Shown piece after piece: positions 1 through 11,768 of a DNA stretch of 64,000 nucleotides (positions are counted from its first letter, which is position 1; every line of letters starts with the position of its first letter). The notes beneath the pieces were generated by a model. It worked only from the letters and a program-made list of their open reading frames with translations. It made no database searches and was not told where the DNA came from. A program made the translations under genes and the position numbers. The stretch is from Amoebophrya sp. A120. Its lineage: Eukaryota > Sar > Dinophyceae > Syndiniales > Amoebophryaceae. The stretch lies in contig CAJINV010000012.1 in assembly GCA_905178155.1 (NCBI GenBank), positions 2,870,353-2,934,352 of the forward strand, in the 5' to 3' direction.

Positions 1-1439
1 GTCGCCTTGTATCAAATGCAAAAATGTCTGGGTCTGGAAGAATGCAAGATTTGCCTTGCATATTTCGCATGCCCCATGATTGTCTGTGATGTATGCCCTA
101 GCATCACAGGTTTTTAGAACCCTTCCTGATGCACCTTCCGCATGAGAAATGCCCTGTCCGTGTAGCACAAATTGTACCCCTCTTGCTGCTCATGCAATAC
201 AAATTTTGCTAGAATCCAAAAGCAGCGTGACAAGTTGCAATCTTCCAGACCCAGACATTTTTGCAGTTGATACCCTGCCAAATGCGCAATCCGCGGACGG
301 TCGCGAGGGTCCAGCCGTTGTCGCGGAGAGTGATCAGTTGGGGTTTGAACCTAGTGTGTAATCCAATCCGGAGGATCAACGAATTGATCCCCCCATCCGA
401 CTCGTCACCCATCGGCCGGTAGAACGTGCTCGTATCGTTGTCAAAAGCGTTCCGGATCGGTTGTTGCGCCCGTCGCATCGCCAAATCGTGCTCGAAGGGT
501 TCGCCGTAGAGTGGTAACGTGCACCCCGTGTCCCAGAACATTTCCAGCTCAAACACCCGCCACTCCTCGACCACCGCGGCGAGATTCGAGACTGCGAAGG
601 ATTTCCCGCAGTCCGGCTTCAAAGGACCGTCGTACGCGCTGCAGCCCTCGTGAATGCGGTAGGACTTGGAGTCGAGAAGGGTTTCCTCAGTAAAAACGCC
701 CCCACCCCAATGCTGTCATGCAAATCTGCATGCTCAAAATGTTTCTCATGCGAAGCCCCATGAGAGCCCTTTGCTAGTCGTATTTTGGAACTTGTCCTTG
801 TGATGCTCCAATCAGCATGACGCGCTAGATCTGTCACACTGCTGAACTAGCTAAGTAAGTCGAGGACTACACTACGCGGCCAAACTTGTCATGCACGACA
901 ACCCATAAGCTGGTTGATTTGCGTAGCAAATTTCCCATCTTGACTATGGGGTGGGGATGTTTTTACTCAGGATAAAGGGTTTCCTGGGATACACCCGGGG
1001 CGTCCGGGTCGGTAGAGAGGGGCGTGGCTTGTTGTTGTTGGAGGGCGCGCTTATTTCGTTCGGAGGTGGAGGTCTGGGTGTTTTTTTTGAATTTCTTCGG
1101 AGGTTTCGGTGGCATTTCTGAACTGTGCTCCTCCGACGAGTAGTCGTTGACCTCTGGATCGTGCGGGATGGTCGGAATTTCGGCGTGGAGGGCTTGCTGC
1201 GCCGGGAGAGCAAGAGTTCCACCAGAGGAAGATCTCTCGGAGAAGAGGTCGACATTTTCGCCGCAGACGGGCTGCAGAGAAGCGAAGCTCGCGAACAGCA
1301 CAACGGCGAGATGAGCAACGAATACGCGCTTTGTCTGGGTGTTCGGGCAGCTGGTGGCATGATCTTCACTAGGTGGCCGGGATTTGCGACGTCGCCACCT
1401 GATCCACTTCCAGATGAAATAATGGCCTGGCTTCGTCAT
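1..1439 (-). CDS. Partial secreted or membrane-anchored hypothetical protein (3' end outside window)
   Basis: The first in-frame ATG is at 1439-1437; the frame is also open upstream of it. Residues of about 45-65 form a hydrophobic segment (VFVAHLAVVLFASFASL) after a basic stretch, which fits a signal peptide or signal anchor. An acidic, Pro- and Lys-rich linker follows. The exon 1439-975 is joined to 676-273 after removal of the family C element at 682-974, giving the in-frame junction SQETL/LDSK. The second exon has a folded-looking domain with several Cys (ELEMFWDTGC, NAFDNDTSTFYRP) whose pattern resembles an F5/8 type C (discoidin-like) domain, a weak guess. A second element at 10-272 interrupts the gene just before the left edge, so the C-terminus is not visible. 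Function is unknown. Confidence 0.6.
10..272. mobile_element. Introner element, family A
   Basis: Ends carry the family A inverted repeat ATGTCTGGGTCTGGAA. Flanks are CCTTG / CCCTG, a 5-bp duplication with one mismatch. Interior is the A1 subtype, in the opposite orientation to the copy at 33543. Sits in the coding sequence of the leftmost gene. Confidence 0.88.
682..974. mobile_element. Introner element, family C
   Basis: Family C inverted repeat (GAGTAAAAACGTCCCCACC type) at both ends and 5-bp duplication AAGGG. Removing it restores the host frame (SQETL/LDSK). Same orientation as the copy at 24605. Confidence 0.92.
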
Positions 1440-4400
1440 CAGGATGAATGGCGTTAGCACATCGTTTCTTTTGAAGGTGCGTGCCTGGCTAGTCGTTCTT
1501 ACGCCACCATCAGGGTCAGTGTGGAGACCGCTTTGTAAGGGCCCATCCTAGAGAGACCCGAATCGCACGGCGGATCCAGCGGTCGCCATTGCGCCAAACA
1601 ACCATTGACGACGGACCCGCGGAGGACCAGAGAAAGCCAAAGGAAGCGCTACACGGAACCGGAAGTCAGCTCGCCGGCATCTGCATTTGCGTCGCGATTC
1701 TCAGTGATTCTAGGTGAACGAATCGCGACTAAAAATTGAAGTATAGTATTTGGAATTGGCTGCCCTCACATGAAGGAAACTCTCGCTAGACTTCTCTCGA
1801 AAAAGATGACTCATTGCTACGCTCTCGTATGGTAAAAAGGGCTTCTCGCTTCCTCTCGCCGTCACCACCGCATTAAGCGCTCTTTTCCTTTTTCATACTC
1901 GTGGCCCTCGTGTGCAACTCAGACTCCTGACGCAAAGTAGAGTAAGACAGAGGGCCCGTCCCTCCGAGTTTGCGAGCGGACCACATACGTCGGCCACGAC
2001 ATCAACGAACACCTCGTCCCCGCCCCATCGTTTATCGTTTCTTATTATTTCACAATAACAATTGCGGCGACCACATAGATAGAGACAGATAGGCCAGAAG
2101 CGAAGTAACGCAGCGCGTGGGGCAGGACCAATGCGGTCGGCCGCCCGCGCGCCGGCCGGGCCCCGCGGCGCCGAGGCCTGCGCCCTCGCCCCCGGGCTGC
2201 TCTGGGTCAGACAGGCGGATGCGTGCGAAAGGAATGCGCCGGCCGAGCGCAATACAGAACAGTGAGTGGCTGGGAGCGAGGGCAGGGCGGGCCGGCTGCC
2301 GGCGGGGTGTAAAAGATAAGAACCAACCTACCGCCGCCGAGTCCATCGATACATATGGGGAAAGAGCAAGGCTGTCCGTCCGCGCTCCGCCCCCTCCGTC
2401 CTGGACCGCACCACAGAAGGATGGAGCCAAACCCTTCAGGCGGGGGGCAGAAACAACAAAAAACCCGAACAGAGCAACCGGGGCCCGCCTCGCTCCCACC
2501 CCAGCTCTTCCTTGGTCGGGCCCGATGTCCGGCCATTTTTACGGCACGCGCGCGCTGACGTCCTTGTCACGGTACACGAAGCAAGCGCGTGGAGTTCCTG
2601 GCGTGGTTCTCGTCGCGCCCTTGCATTCCGGCCCAGGGCGAGAAGGGGGGCACCTCTGCACCAAAGCGGGAGCGACGTATTTCTTACAGAAGGGGGGCAC
2701 CTCTGCACCAAAGCGGGGCGAGAAGGGGGGCTCCTCTTACATTTTATCCTTATCCTGAGCAAAGACGCAGGTCTTGCAGGGTGTAGCGACTAAAGGGCAC
2801 TTTGCCACGGTGGAGGAACAACATGTGCACAACAGCGCTCTACTGGGCTGCGCAACGCAATGCGCCGGCGGAGTCTGGCGTCGGACACCGTAGAGGAAAA
2901 ACGCCGCGCCCAGGGAGTGCGGATAGCGTGGAGCGCGACCCTACTGTGGTGGCGCCCCCGAGCCTGATTGGCCCGATGTCCGGCCCATGTGTTTCCCCTG
3001 TGCCAAAGAAGCGCCCGCGCGCGGCGTTGCGGAGCGGCCACGACAGCGACCCAGGCGACCGGCAGGCGCCGCCGCGCTTCCCCCGGTGGGGGGCGGCGTC
3101 GGTCCGTGCACCGGCCTCGGCCGCCCGCCCGAGCGCTATAGGCAACACCAGGGCCAGGCCAAGGGGAAACCGTGGCGCCCTCGCACGCCTCCGCTGACGA
3201 CCGGCACGGCGTTCCCCCTGCGGCTGTTGCCCCCGCCGCGCTTTTCCTTCGCGCGGCCGGGCCGGCGCGGGCGTCGCCTTGCGGTGCTCGGCGAACTTCT
3301 TCCCGCTCCGAACCATTTCCGCGCGCGCGGAGTTGCGCGGGGCGCCCATAACCAGCGGGGGCCCCCCAGCCGTGTCACCCTGCCCCGCTTCCCCGCAAGA
3401 AAGCCGCCGACAATATCTATGCCGGAGCGCGCGGCGTGTGGCGGCGCCTCGCCGGCGGGCTCTAGTGCCCCGCCGGCCGCGGGCGCCCTCCGTCGTTCCC
3501 GATCGTGGGCGCACAGACCGAGCCCCGGGCCCCACACCACGGCGACGCCCGGGCTATCTAGTCACGCCGTACGTGGCCCATCTGTGTAAGGGCGCGGAGT
3601 CTAGTCCGCGCATTGACTACACGCGCCGCGCTCGTCGGCAACTCACATCCAGGACCGGGCACCACTACAAGAAGACGCAAAAAATTCAAAAGCGGCAGCG
3701 CGCTCAATCCCTTTGGTCTTGGTCAGCGCAGCGCAGACCTGCAACAAATATTGAGCACAAACTTATCTTCCGACAACACTGCTGGCAGAGTTGGAGTTCT
3801 TTTCGTCCAAGCCCAGGGTAGACCGTATTGAAACGGACAGAGGTTCTATTGATTCTGACCTTGCAGTAGATTCATATACAAAAACTTCATAAAGTAGCTC
3901 GGGAAATAGAATCTTCAATCGGTAGACGACTTCGTTGCCATATTAGAGGTGTATCTTTCAGTGCAACATGACGCAGCGCATGGTTTTTGCCGACTCATGC
4001 ATGCAATGCAAATGCTGTACTTACTGTCGATATTCTCGTAAGTTATCTTCATGAAATTCTTCATACATTCAAGCTAAAAAAGTGAAGCTACAACACTTTT
4101 CGTCCGCAACGAGTGAGATCATAAAGTCCAATAACAGAGTAAATACCACCGGTCAGTCACTAATTAGGGTCGCACACCACCTCCACAGAGGCGTCCTCGT
4201 CGAGATCGGCTACGTAAAATCAGGCCCAGATCGTATGGGGAAAATCAATCTATCACGGCAAGGCGCAGAGCGTAATTCTATCGTCTCTGAAGAAAAACAA
4301 GACCAGTAGCAAAGAGTAAGAGACGAAAAAAAATTCTGGACCAATAAAGCCTTTGGAAATAAAAGGGTAAAAACTAGTGGGTACAGATTCTACATAAAAC

Positions 4401-4885
4401 GAAAATCGGGTTCGGGACAATGTAGGTGACGTTTGCCGCTGTTGCACTTGAAGCTACGTACACCTAGTATTTACTCAGCTCTCGCTGGTGTCGCCACGAA
4501 GTTTGTTGCTTCTTCTCGAGAAAAGCTAGCACGTCGTCTCGCCAAAGAAACAAATCCTTTGGACGCGGGAACCGGAAGCCCGAAAAAATTATATCAGGTG
4601 CCAAAACACAGAAACTAGTCGAGAGTAAGTATCTGTGCGACGCCGAAAGAGAAAAAAAATTGTGGAAGCAAACAGTATCTGATGATGCTCCCGTCTTGTA
4701 AAAGGAATTGGGTGAGGTTTCAAGGTGGAATATTAAGCGAGAAGTCACTACGTACTAATGTCATCTGTCGAATAAGTAGCGCGACCAAAAACCGCTTTCC
4801 CCTGCTGAAGATGAAGTACGATACTCATCTTATCGGTGTAGCAAACACAAATTTCGTTCTTTCGCCGAATCATTTCACAGCATCT
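1440..4885. other. Gene-free, partly GC-rich tract
   Basis: I find no supported gene. About 2100-3600 is markedly GC-rich and open in several frames on both strands only because stop codons are rare there; the predicted peptides are low-complexity Arg/Pro/Ala/Gly. The part from 3600 to 4885 returns to normal composition and is also without a recognisable exon. There are no introner elements in it. Confidence 0.6.
2639..2737. repeat. Short direct repeats, GAAGGGGGGCACCTCTGCAC type
   Basis: Two nearly identical copies of about 30 bp (from about 2640 and 2689, each running through CACCTCTGCACCAAAGCGGG) and a truncated third copy (from about 2718) lie in the GC-rich tract. No coding role is visible. 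Confidence 0.7.
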
Positions 4886-7800
4886 TCACACCATCACAGA
4901 AGTCACCGGCTGATGGACGGGGGTAGACGTAGAGGTAATTTCTTCAGAAGAAGCCACTGTCGTGCCCCCCGGACAATTCTGCTCCTCGTCCTCCGAAGTT
5001 CTTATTGAATGGGAAGATTCACGAGATCCACGTGGTTGTTCCTGCACACAGAACTTCTCATCCGCATTCATCTCCTCCTCTCCGTCAAACTCCTTGGACG
5101 AGAAACAAGCGCCGGTTGGTGACAGCAACACGACACTTTCAGCACTCGGAGCTGCTGCTACTGCTGCTGCCCGCGGTGATATGGTCGTCGTACAACTAAC
5201 TTCCGTTGATGCGGTTAGTTCCTCCTCGCTTGCAACGCTCTCGCGTCTTGGATCCGGCAGAGCGGAGCGCCAATCCTCCTGACCGCCGCACGGCACCTCC
5301 TCATACTCGACGCTCAAGTCACTGCAAAGCGACTCGCGACCGGAGATTCGATCCACGTTCAGTATCGCATGCACATCATATGATCCATCGTTCACACCAC
5401 CTTGATGTTGTTCCGACATCATTTTTGTTTTGATGTTCATCCCCTGCTCGTCCTGCATAGAAGTGGTCTCCCGCTCCTCGCTCGCCGATCTCACTCTTCC
5501 TATCCGGAAGGAAAAATTCTCCGGCTTGTCCTCGCAAGACACGATGATTTGCTTCACTGGTAAGCCTATCAAGTGCAAAAATGTCTGGGTCTGGAAAAGT
5601 GTAAACTTCTCATGCAGATTTTCCATGACCCATGAGGTCTGGAATGCGGGACGTAGCATGACAGACTCTGCGAGGTCTCTGCCATGCCTATCCTGCATGA
5701 GAACCTCCATCCTAACTTGGTCAAATAAAGTGGACAGCTTTTAGGAATCACGCAACACAGATTTTGACATGATTCAGGTTTACCAGGACAAGTTGCCACC
5801 TTCCAGACCCAGACATTTTTGCATTTGATAAAGCCTCTCGCCCGTTTGATCTGAAACATTTCCTTCCAACTGGCCTGGCAGCGGTTGCAGCGCGTCGCGA
5901 CCTATGCATTGCAAAAAATATGTCTGGGTTTGGGACTTGTGATGTTAATGTGCGAATGGTAGGCAACCTTCATTACGGGGCCACGCATGACAAGTTTCTG
6001 AGCGAGGACTACGTCTTGCATCAACCGCATGACAACCTGCATTTTTGCATGACACAAAAGAAGCAGTGTAACTGTTGTAGGGCATCACGCAATACAGCTC
6101 TTTCTCTCCTGTCTGCCAAGCATGACAAACCTTACATTCTTCCCGACCCAGACAAATTCGCGGTTGATACAGGCAACCCGGACCGAAGAATCGGGATGAC
6201 TCGGGCGTGAAACGGACATTGGGAAGAGGAGGAACTTGTTTGTTGCTGTTGGGTTGATGATGATGTTGTTGAAAAGGAATTGGAATTGTTCCCTGGCCCG
6301 GTTTCGGATGATGAATTTATCCTGGGCAAAAGTATCGTAGTCGTAGTAATCTTCGCAGTCATGCAATACAAGTCTTTTTCTTAAAGTAAATCCGCATTAC
6401 AAATTTTATTTCTTATGTAATGCATTTATACGAGTACGATACTTTTGTAATTCATATCGTTGGTTCTTCTACAACTCTCCTCGTACATGCTCCTGTGCCC
6501 CGGGCCGATACAACGGTGGATCTTCTTGTGCTCGAAGGCGTGCTGCAGCTCCTCCACCCGATCCGTGTGGTAGTATTCCAGGTAGGGAAACGCGGGGATG
6601 GTTCTGAAGGGGAAAAAATCCTCGGGTTGGGATGCGCTGGCGAAGGAGAACTGATGCTGGTCTTTATTTCCACCTATTCCTGCGGCTTTATTGATGTCCT
6701 CGCTCTGCTGTCTTTGTCTCTCTATGAATTGCAACAGTATCGTACTGTTATGCATCACAAATCTATCTAGGCGCTAAGGTAAATCCGCATTACAAATTCA
6801 ATTTGCCATGCTGAGCCAATTTGTCATGCTATTTCTACTAGTACGATACTTTTGCAATGCATACTCTCTTTGTTCCGCTCCAATGTTTGCGCTTGGGTGC
6901 GACCATAATTCTCGGCGAGTTCTTCCAAGTGTTATGACAGTGCACAACTTCCCCCCTCATTTCTCATGCAAAATACCAACCCCACCGCTTGCCTCTTGGC
7001 ACGGTTTGCGTGACAAGTTCTGGTAGCCCAAATAGCACTACACTCCAGCGCAAATTTGTCATGCAAAACCGGCATTCTTGCTGATGCTTGTATTGCCGTG
7101 CATGCTATACAAATGAGGGGGAGCGGGAGTTGTGCACTGTCATAAGTGCCGCACGTGATCGAGGAGGTCCTTCACTGGTGCAGCGTCGACGCCTGAAGGT
7201 CATGAGAGGTTTAGTTGTAGAAGTTGTCATGCGGTGTAGTGCATGTGAGTGCGGTGTTGTCATGCTGATCATGAAACGCGAATATTAAACTTTCGCGCTC
7301 GCGTACGATCATTATTAAACAAGCCACATAACTCGTCCTACACCAGGAAATCTACCATACCTTCACTCAACGTTTTGCACCCTAACCGCCCCTGCGTGAG
7401 CATGACTTTCTGGCCCACCATGAAAAACTCGTGCTCGACGAATTGCGGGAAGCCGTAGAAAGGAAGCGACGTCTGCTCCGATGGATCTTGCTTGAAACGG
7501 GCGACCGGAGGCTTGAGGGATTCGAAACCTGGTTTGATGAGATGTGAAGAAGATCCCTCATTGTTGTGAGGCTAATAAAACTTCTGATGCACATGGTTTA
7601 TTTTTTGCACCCTTTCTGTAGACTCTGGATCGAACATTTTGAAGCAGAAAACAATAATCTGCATCCACCGCTGCATGCAAAATCGCAACATAGTCATAGT
7701 AATGTTCTGTAGTACGAAATATCGCCTCGCGGAGCATCTCGTACGCGTCGTCGAGCCACACCGGCATTGAATCAATCTGGCTTCTCAAGTCGTGCTCTTT

Positions 7801-10344
7801 CCGTTCTGCTTCGTCGGCCCTCTTTTGTTCTTGCTCGAACTGGTACTGAAGCCGCAGGCAGAGCTTTTGGTAGAACTCGATGCTGTTCTTCTCTGGAGGG
7901 GAGTTTGAAGAGGAACTTGTTCCTCTCAAGTCCGACGGTGGAGAGGAGATCTTCGCTACAATCGACTGCGTACAACTACCTTGTTGCGATGAAGGAACGG
8001 CAGCTGGATCGCGTGTCGTGCCAGGACTGTTTTTACCTGGGTTGGGAAATGGTCGTCCTCGATAGGGCAAATTTAGAAGAAGAAGTCCTGATTCAATACT
8101 TATGGGCTCCCACCTGGAAAAGGACCGACTCAACATACAACATCTTTGAAAGGAAAGAAAGGATACATGTTGAGAGCCAAAGGTTTCTTTTTTTGGTGAT
8201 GTCAGAAAAGAAAAATAAACACACCTTTCTGTTCCTTTCCGTCACCGTTACTATTTGCTTCCCCCGTTGTAATTATATCACCCGCAGTAGTAGTTCCGGA
8301 TCCTGCCTTGTCCAGCGGCTTCGCGGCTTCCCGCAGCATGGCCATGTCGTCGTGAGACAGAAACGCCACTTTGCTGTCTATCACAGTAAATTTCCCGTAC
8401 ACGTACAAATGTGGTCTCTGCATGACAAACTTTTCTTCCAGTCCTATTCAGCATGACAAGTGGCATGCTCCAACTTGGTAAAATGTGTCATGCATTTTGT
8501 ACACGTATAGGAAATTTGTATTGCATACTGTCACCGGGAAGATTATCCAACGAAGCTGCTGATCTTCCGATCTTAAATTGTGAATTTTCTTCTCGGATGC
8601 TGTCGATATCCCACTTCGCGTCAGTTGCGGTACTACTGGTAGTACTGCCACCGCTGCTAATTGATGTAGTAGTAAAAGAAGTCGCGCCACTCTTGCTCGC
8701 CTCGTCGCTAGCATCCTCGTGATTTTTCCCGACAACTGCCTCAGCAGGCACCAGGCGGAAAGATCCTACCTGCAGAGATGGTGGAGCAACGCAGTTTTTA
8801 TCAACATCTGCAGGATCTTTATTTGATATTTCCTCCTTCGGACTTCTCCGATTTTCATTTTCGGGCGTTGAACTCGGACTCGCGTTTTTAGAAGAATTTC
8901 CGCTCGCCGGACTGCTGGACTTGTTGTTAAGAAAACCGATGCCGTTCAACATCTTCGCGGCCCCGACGTTAGTAGAACCAGTACTGCTACTAGCATTGTT
9001 CCCCACTACACCACCCGGCTGCACAACCACATGCACGGGTGAGCCGCTCGGTGTACTTCCATTGCTGTTCCGGGTCCGCCACCTGCCGCTCGGCACGCAC
9101 CCACCTCTACCCGATCTTCTGCCGCCCTGGGATGTGCTCGAGGTATTGGACAATTGCCCGCTCGATTGCTGCGACTGTTGCGAGAAATTCGACTTTTCAG
9201 TGTCTGTTGGGGAAGCTACATTGCTCCTGGTCGTCGTCGGGTTAGCTTCGATAGAAGAGGAGGTTTTTGATAGATTCTGACATATTTCTCTTTGTTCACT
9301 TGCAGAAGAAGAAGAGGAAGTGATATCTGGTGCAGCACCTCCAGACGCGGCTGCTAAACCAAGAACAGAGTGGTATTCCGAGCGCTCCTGCTGTTTGTTC
9401 GTGATTCGGTAGTTCGGTTTTGAATTCGGACTGCTCTGCTTGTTCATCGGTATGTTGGAATAGAGATGTTGCTGACCTGGCCCAGGCACGGCAGCTCCTA
9501 CATTTCCTCCTCCACCTGCTGCACTGGAAGTGCTACTCGAGCTCGACGCGGGTGCTGTGGACGTTTTACTGGAGATTGTTGCTCCATCGCCTACAACTCC
9601 ACCTCCTGTGTCTAGCCGGAAGCTCCGAAACGGGTTGTTTATCTGCAGCTTCGAAATATCTACGTCCCGAAGGTTCGTGAAAAAAGAGGGGATAGTTGTA
9701 GCAGTACTAGGAGCTCCTTCTTTATTTTCTTCTGATTGAAACAAGAAGTCGGCTACTTTATTTGCTGTCGGGTTTGTATTGTTCGTCGTCAAGTGTTGTT
9801 TAATATTATGGGTTTCAAAATCGGTAGTATGAGATGTTGTCGACGTCTCAGGTGTTGTAGAATTGGTGGAAGGGTTCTCGTGCAGCGGAGATGGATTCTT
9901 TTCAAGATCTCCGTCACGGATCGATGGGGGGCTACTTTCGCGCACAATCGTATCCTCGGTGTGGAAGAAGTCGCCTTGCTTTATTTCCGAAGGAATATTT
10001 GTACCAAGAGCGTCCGTCTGTGCAAATATGTAGTCCTTGGAGCTGCTCGTCATCGTTATGTTTTGTACTAGGGTTCCTGAAGGTCCTGCTCGTAGTTGTA
10101 ATACTCCTCCTCCTGCTGCACAAGAATTATTTCCAGTCGTAATATCGTCATCCAGAGCGGGCGCTACTACACACGAACCGCCACCGCGGTTCAAGGTCGT
10201 GGTACTATCGTCATCCAGAGCGGGCGCTACTACACACGAACCGCCACCGCCTGCTGTGCTCAGATGCATCGTCGTCTTCGTCGGTTTAATTTTTCCTTGC
10301 TGATCCAACTTGTAGCTTCTTTTTTGTAAAAAAGAAGCACTCAT
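4886..10344 (-). CDS. Large Ser/Asn/Gly-rich hypothetical protein, multi-exon
   Basis: The ATG at 10344-10342 opens a 1.8-kb exon (10344-8528) coding a Ser/Thr/Asn/Gly-rich low-complexity region. Further exons are 8373-8225, 8036-7716 (with a Glu/Lys-rich coiled-coil-like part and SIEFYQKLCLRLQYQFEQEQ) and about 7528-7381 (with GFPQFVEHEFFMVGQKVML). Then come 7192-7145, 6927-6864, 6717-6457, about 6317-6170, 5902-5831 and 5561-4886, where an acidic Ser-rich C-terminus stops at TGA 4888-4886. Six introner elements from families A, B, I and J lie between the exons. The frame is continuous across the elements at 8379, 6933, 6723 and 5567. The junctions at 7381/7192 and at the two elements lacking a duplication (5903, 6318) are not settled. 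I recognise no family, and the tail could belong to a separate gene if one of those junctions is wrong. Confidence 0.6.
5567..5830. mobile_element. Introner element, family A (A2 subtype)
   Basis: Family A ends, 5-bp duplication AAGCC. The interior contains the A2 block with CTTGGTCAAA and GTGGACAGCTTTT. Same orientation as 15043, opposite to 28180 and 56233. Confidence 0.93.
5903..6169. mobile_element. Introner element, family A, diverged ends
   Basis: Family A-like ends (TGTCTGGGTTTGGG on the left, CCCGACCCAGACAAATTCGC on the right). Flanks CGACC / CAGGC do not match, so no target duplication can be seen. The interior has the shared GCATGACA and TGTCATGC words. Confidence 0.75.
6318..6456. 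mobile_element. Introner element, family B, no visible duplication
   Basis: Family B inverted repeat (GCAAAAGTATCGTA / TACGATACTTTTG). Flanks GAATT / TCGTT do not match. At 139 bp it is the shortest element in the window. Confidence 0.75.
6723..6863. mobile_element. Introner element, family B
   Basis: Family B ends (CAACAGTATCGTACT / AGTACGATACTTTTGC) and 5-bp duplication CTCTC. The host frame is continuous across it (ERNKERQRQQSE). Confidence 0.92.
6933..7144. mobile_element. Introner element, family J (only copy here)
   Basis: Inverted ends TATGACAGTGCACAACT, extending into a CCCCTCATTT block. Flanks AGTGT / AGTGC differ at one base. Frame is kept across it (DHVRHLEELAENYG). Confidence 0.85.
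8379..8527. mobile_element. Introner element, family I (only copy here)
   Basis: Inverted ends built on AAATTTCCCGTACACGTACA, 5-bp duplication CTGTC. Frame is kept across it (SLDNLPG/DSKVAF). Confidence 0.9.
10145..10250 (-). repeat. In-frame 43-bp duplication in the Ser-rich gene
   Basis: The segment 10145-10187 recurs at 10208-10250, 63 bp apart. It codes GGGSCVVAPALDDD twice near the N-terminus of the 4886-10344 gene. Confidence 0.85.
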
Positions 10345-11768
10345 AACTTGATCTAAACACTGATACTGTAGGTTGTATCACTGCTCTGCTGGATTATCCC
10401 TTTAATTGGCGTAAGTGTGATTATCCTTTTACTTAATATTCGCAAGGGAAAAAAGTATCTTCTTCGGATGTGGTCTGGTCGTGTGGTGTTCTCAGGCTTC
10501 GAAAAGCACCGCGGCGAAGATTCCTTGGTCAGTAATAGCTCAGCAAAAATGTCGAAGTTGGAAAGCTTGTTTTCCCGCCCAATGAAATAACCGCAACTGC
10601 TGGTAGACGCGACGGTGCCCGCCGAGAAGAGCGTGAAGATGACGCAGCTTTGTCACAGTGACAGTTGTTTTTTCCCTGCAGCTTCGGTTTCGGAAATAAA
10701 TGTGGTTTGCTTTAGCTTTTGTCAGTCAACAGAATGTAAGTTCATTGTATGAAAGTACTAACTGTCTTAGTTTAATTTTGTTGCAGCTCATGCTTAAAGT
10801 TACAAACTCTCCACCTTTTTTAGGCGTAGCATTCGAAGACTTTTCCGTTCTTTTATCGCAAGTTTTACACGTCGTTCCTAAAGAGTAAGACAGAACAATT
10901 GTTGCCTCGCAAGAATTTATGAAGCATTCCATGTGAGTTCCAAGCCGAAACTCGAATAAAACAAGGAATTTCCGCAGTACTAGCAAAAAGGTCCTTAGGC
11001 TTACTACTGTTTTTCCTCGTAAAGTCGCCTTTCTAAAAATTATCGACGCCGCTGAAAGGCTTTCGTAATCGTAGTTCCCGCTCGTTTTTATGCTCATGCT
11101 GACAAAAAAACAAGTATGCGTGGTCATGTGCTCTGCTGCAGGGACAGAAATTGCCTAGGCTTGAGCAAAGCTCGACTGCGAAGATCAAAGACAGTCGCAA
11201 ATCAATCTGCACCAGATTGTCCAGAGGTGAAACGCAACGCGCAGATCAGACATCGGCAGCGCGATCGCCCTAGCTGCTCGTCGCAACAGACTACACTACG
11301 CGTTGAAGGAACACAATAAAATCAGCATACTTACTGAAGCTTCCACATTGATGCGACTCCGTGGCAAACGAAAACGATGAACCACGTGCGTTTCATTTTT
11401 CGTGCGCGGGTAAAAATTTGCACATGGGAGAGGAATAGCAATCTCAAGGCTTTGTGGTTTCACATAGAATTTTGCGAGGGACAACTGCAGCCGGGGAAGA
11501 GAGACTACAGGATCAACATCATATCACAGGTGTATACATCAAAAACAAAAGTAAACTTTGTTTATTCCAAACGGCAATCACGGTAGAATCTGCTGCTGCG
11601 GTGATGTGATCTAGAATCTTTTGTCTGAGATGGATCGCAGGTTATGTGAGGGGACACATTTGGTTGTATTTTTCGATTGCAGTAGTAAAAATGGTGAAAC
11701 TGCTGCTTGCTGCAACATGAGAAGCGCGAGAAAAAGCAAATCGGTCGTGAACAAGGCAGAAACCCACT
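10345..11768. other. Intergenic stretch
   Basis: Between the start of the Ser-rich gene and the stop of the next minus-strand gene. No exon, RNA gene or introner element seen. Confidence 0.6.

Noticed and set aside
2050-3600. Overlapping long open frames in the GC-rich island on both strands
   Set aside because: Low-complexity Arg/Pro/Ala/Gly peptides in several frames at once; explained by few stop codons in GC-rich DNA.
4082-4309. Short plus-strand open frames such as this one and 21307-21651
   Set aside because: No homology-like pattern, splice context or composition supporting coding; all supported genes are on the other strand.
7558-7715. Coding continuation of the exon at 8036-7716 to its in-frame stop
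   Set aside because: A GT donor at 7715 and an AG acceptor before 7528 join to a clearly better-looking coding segment (FESLKPPVARFKQDP).
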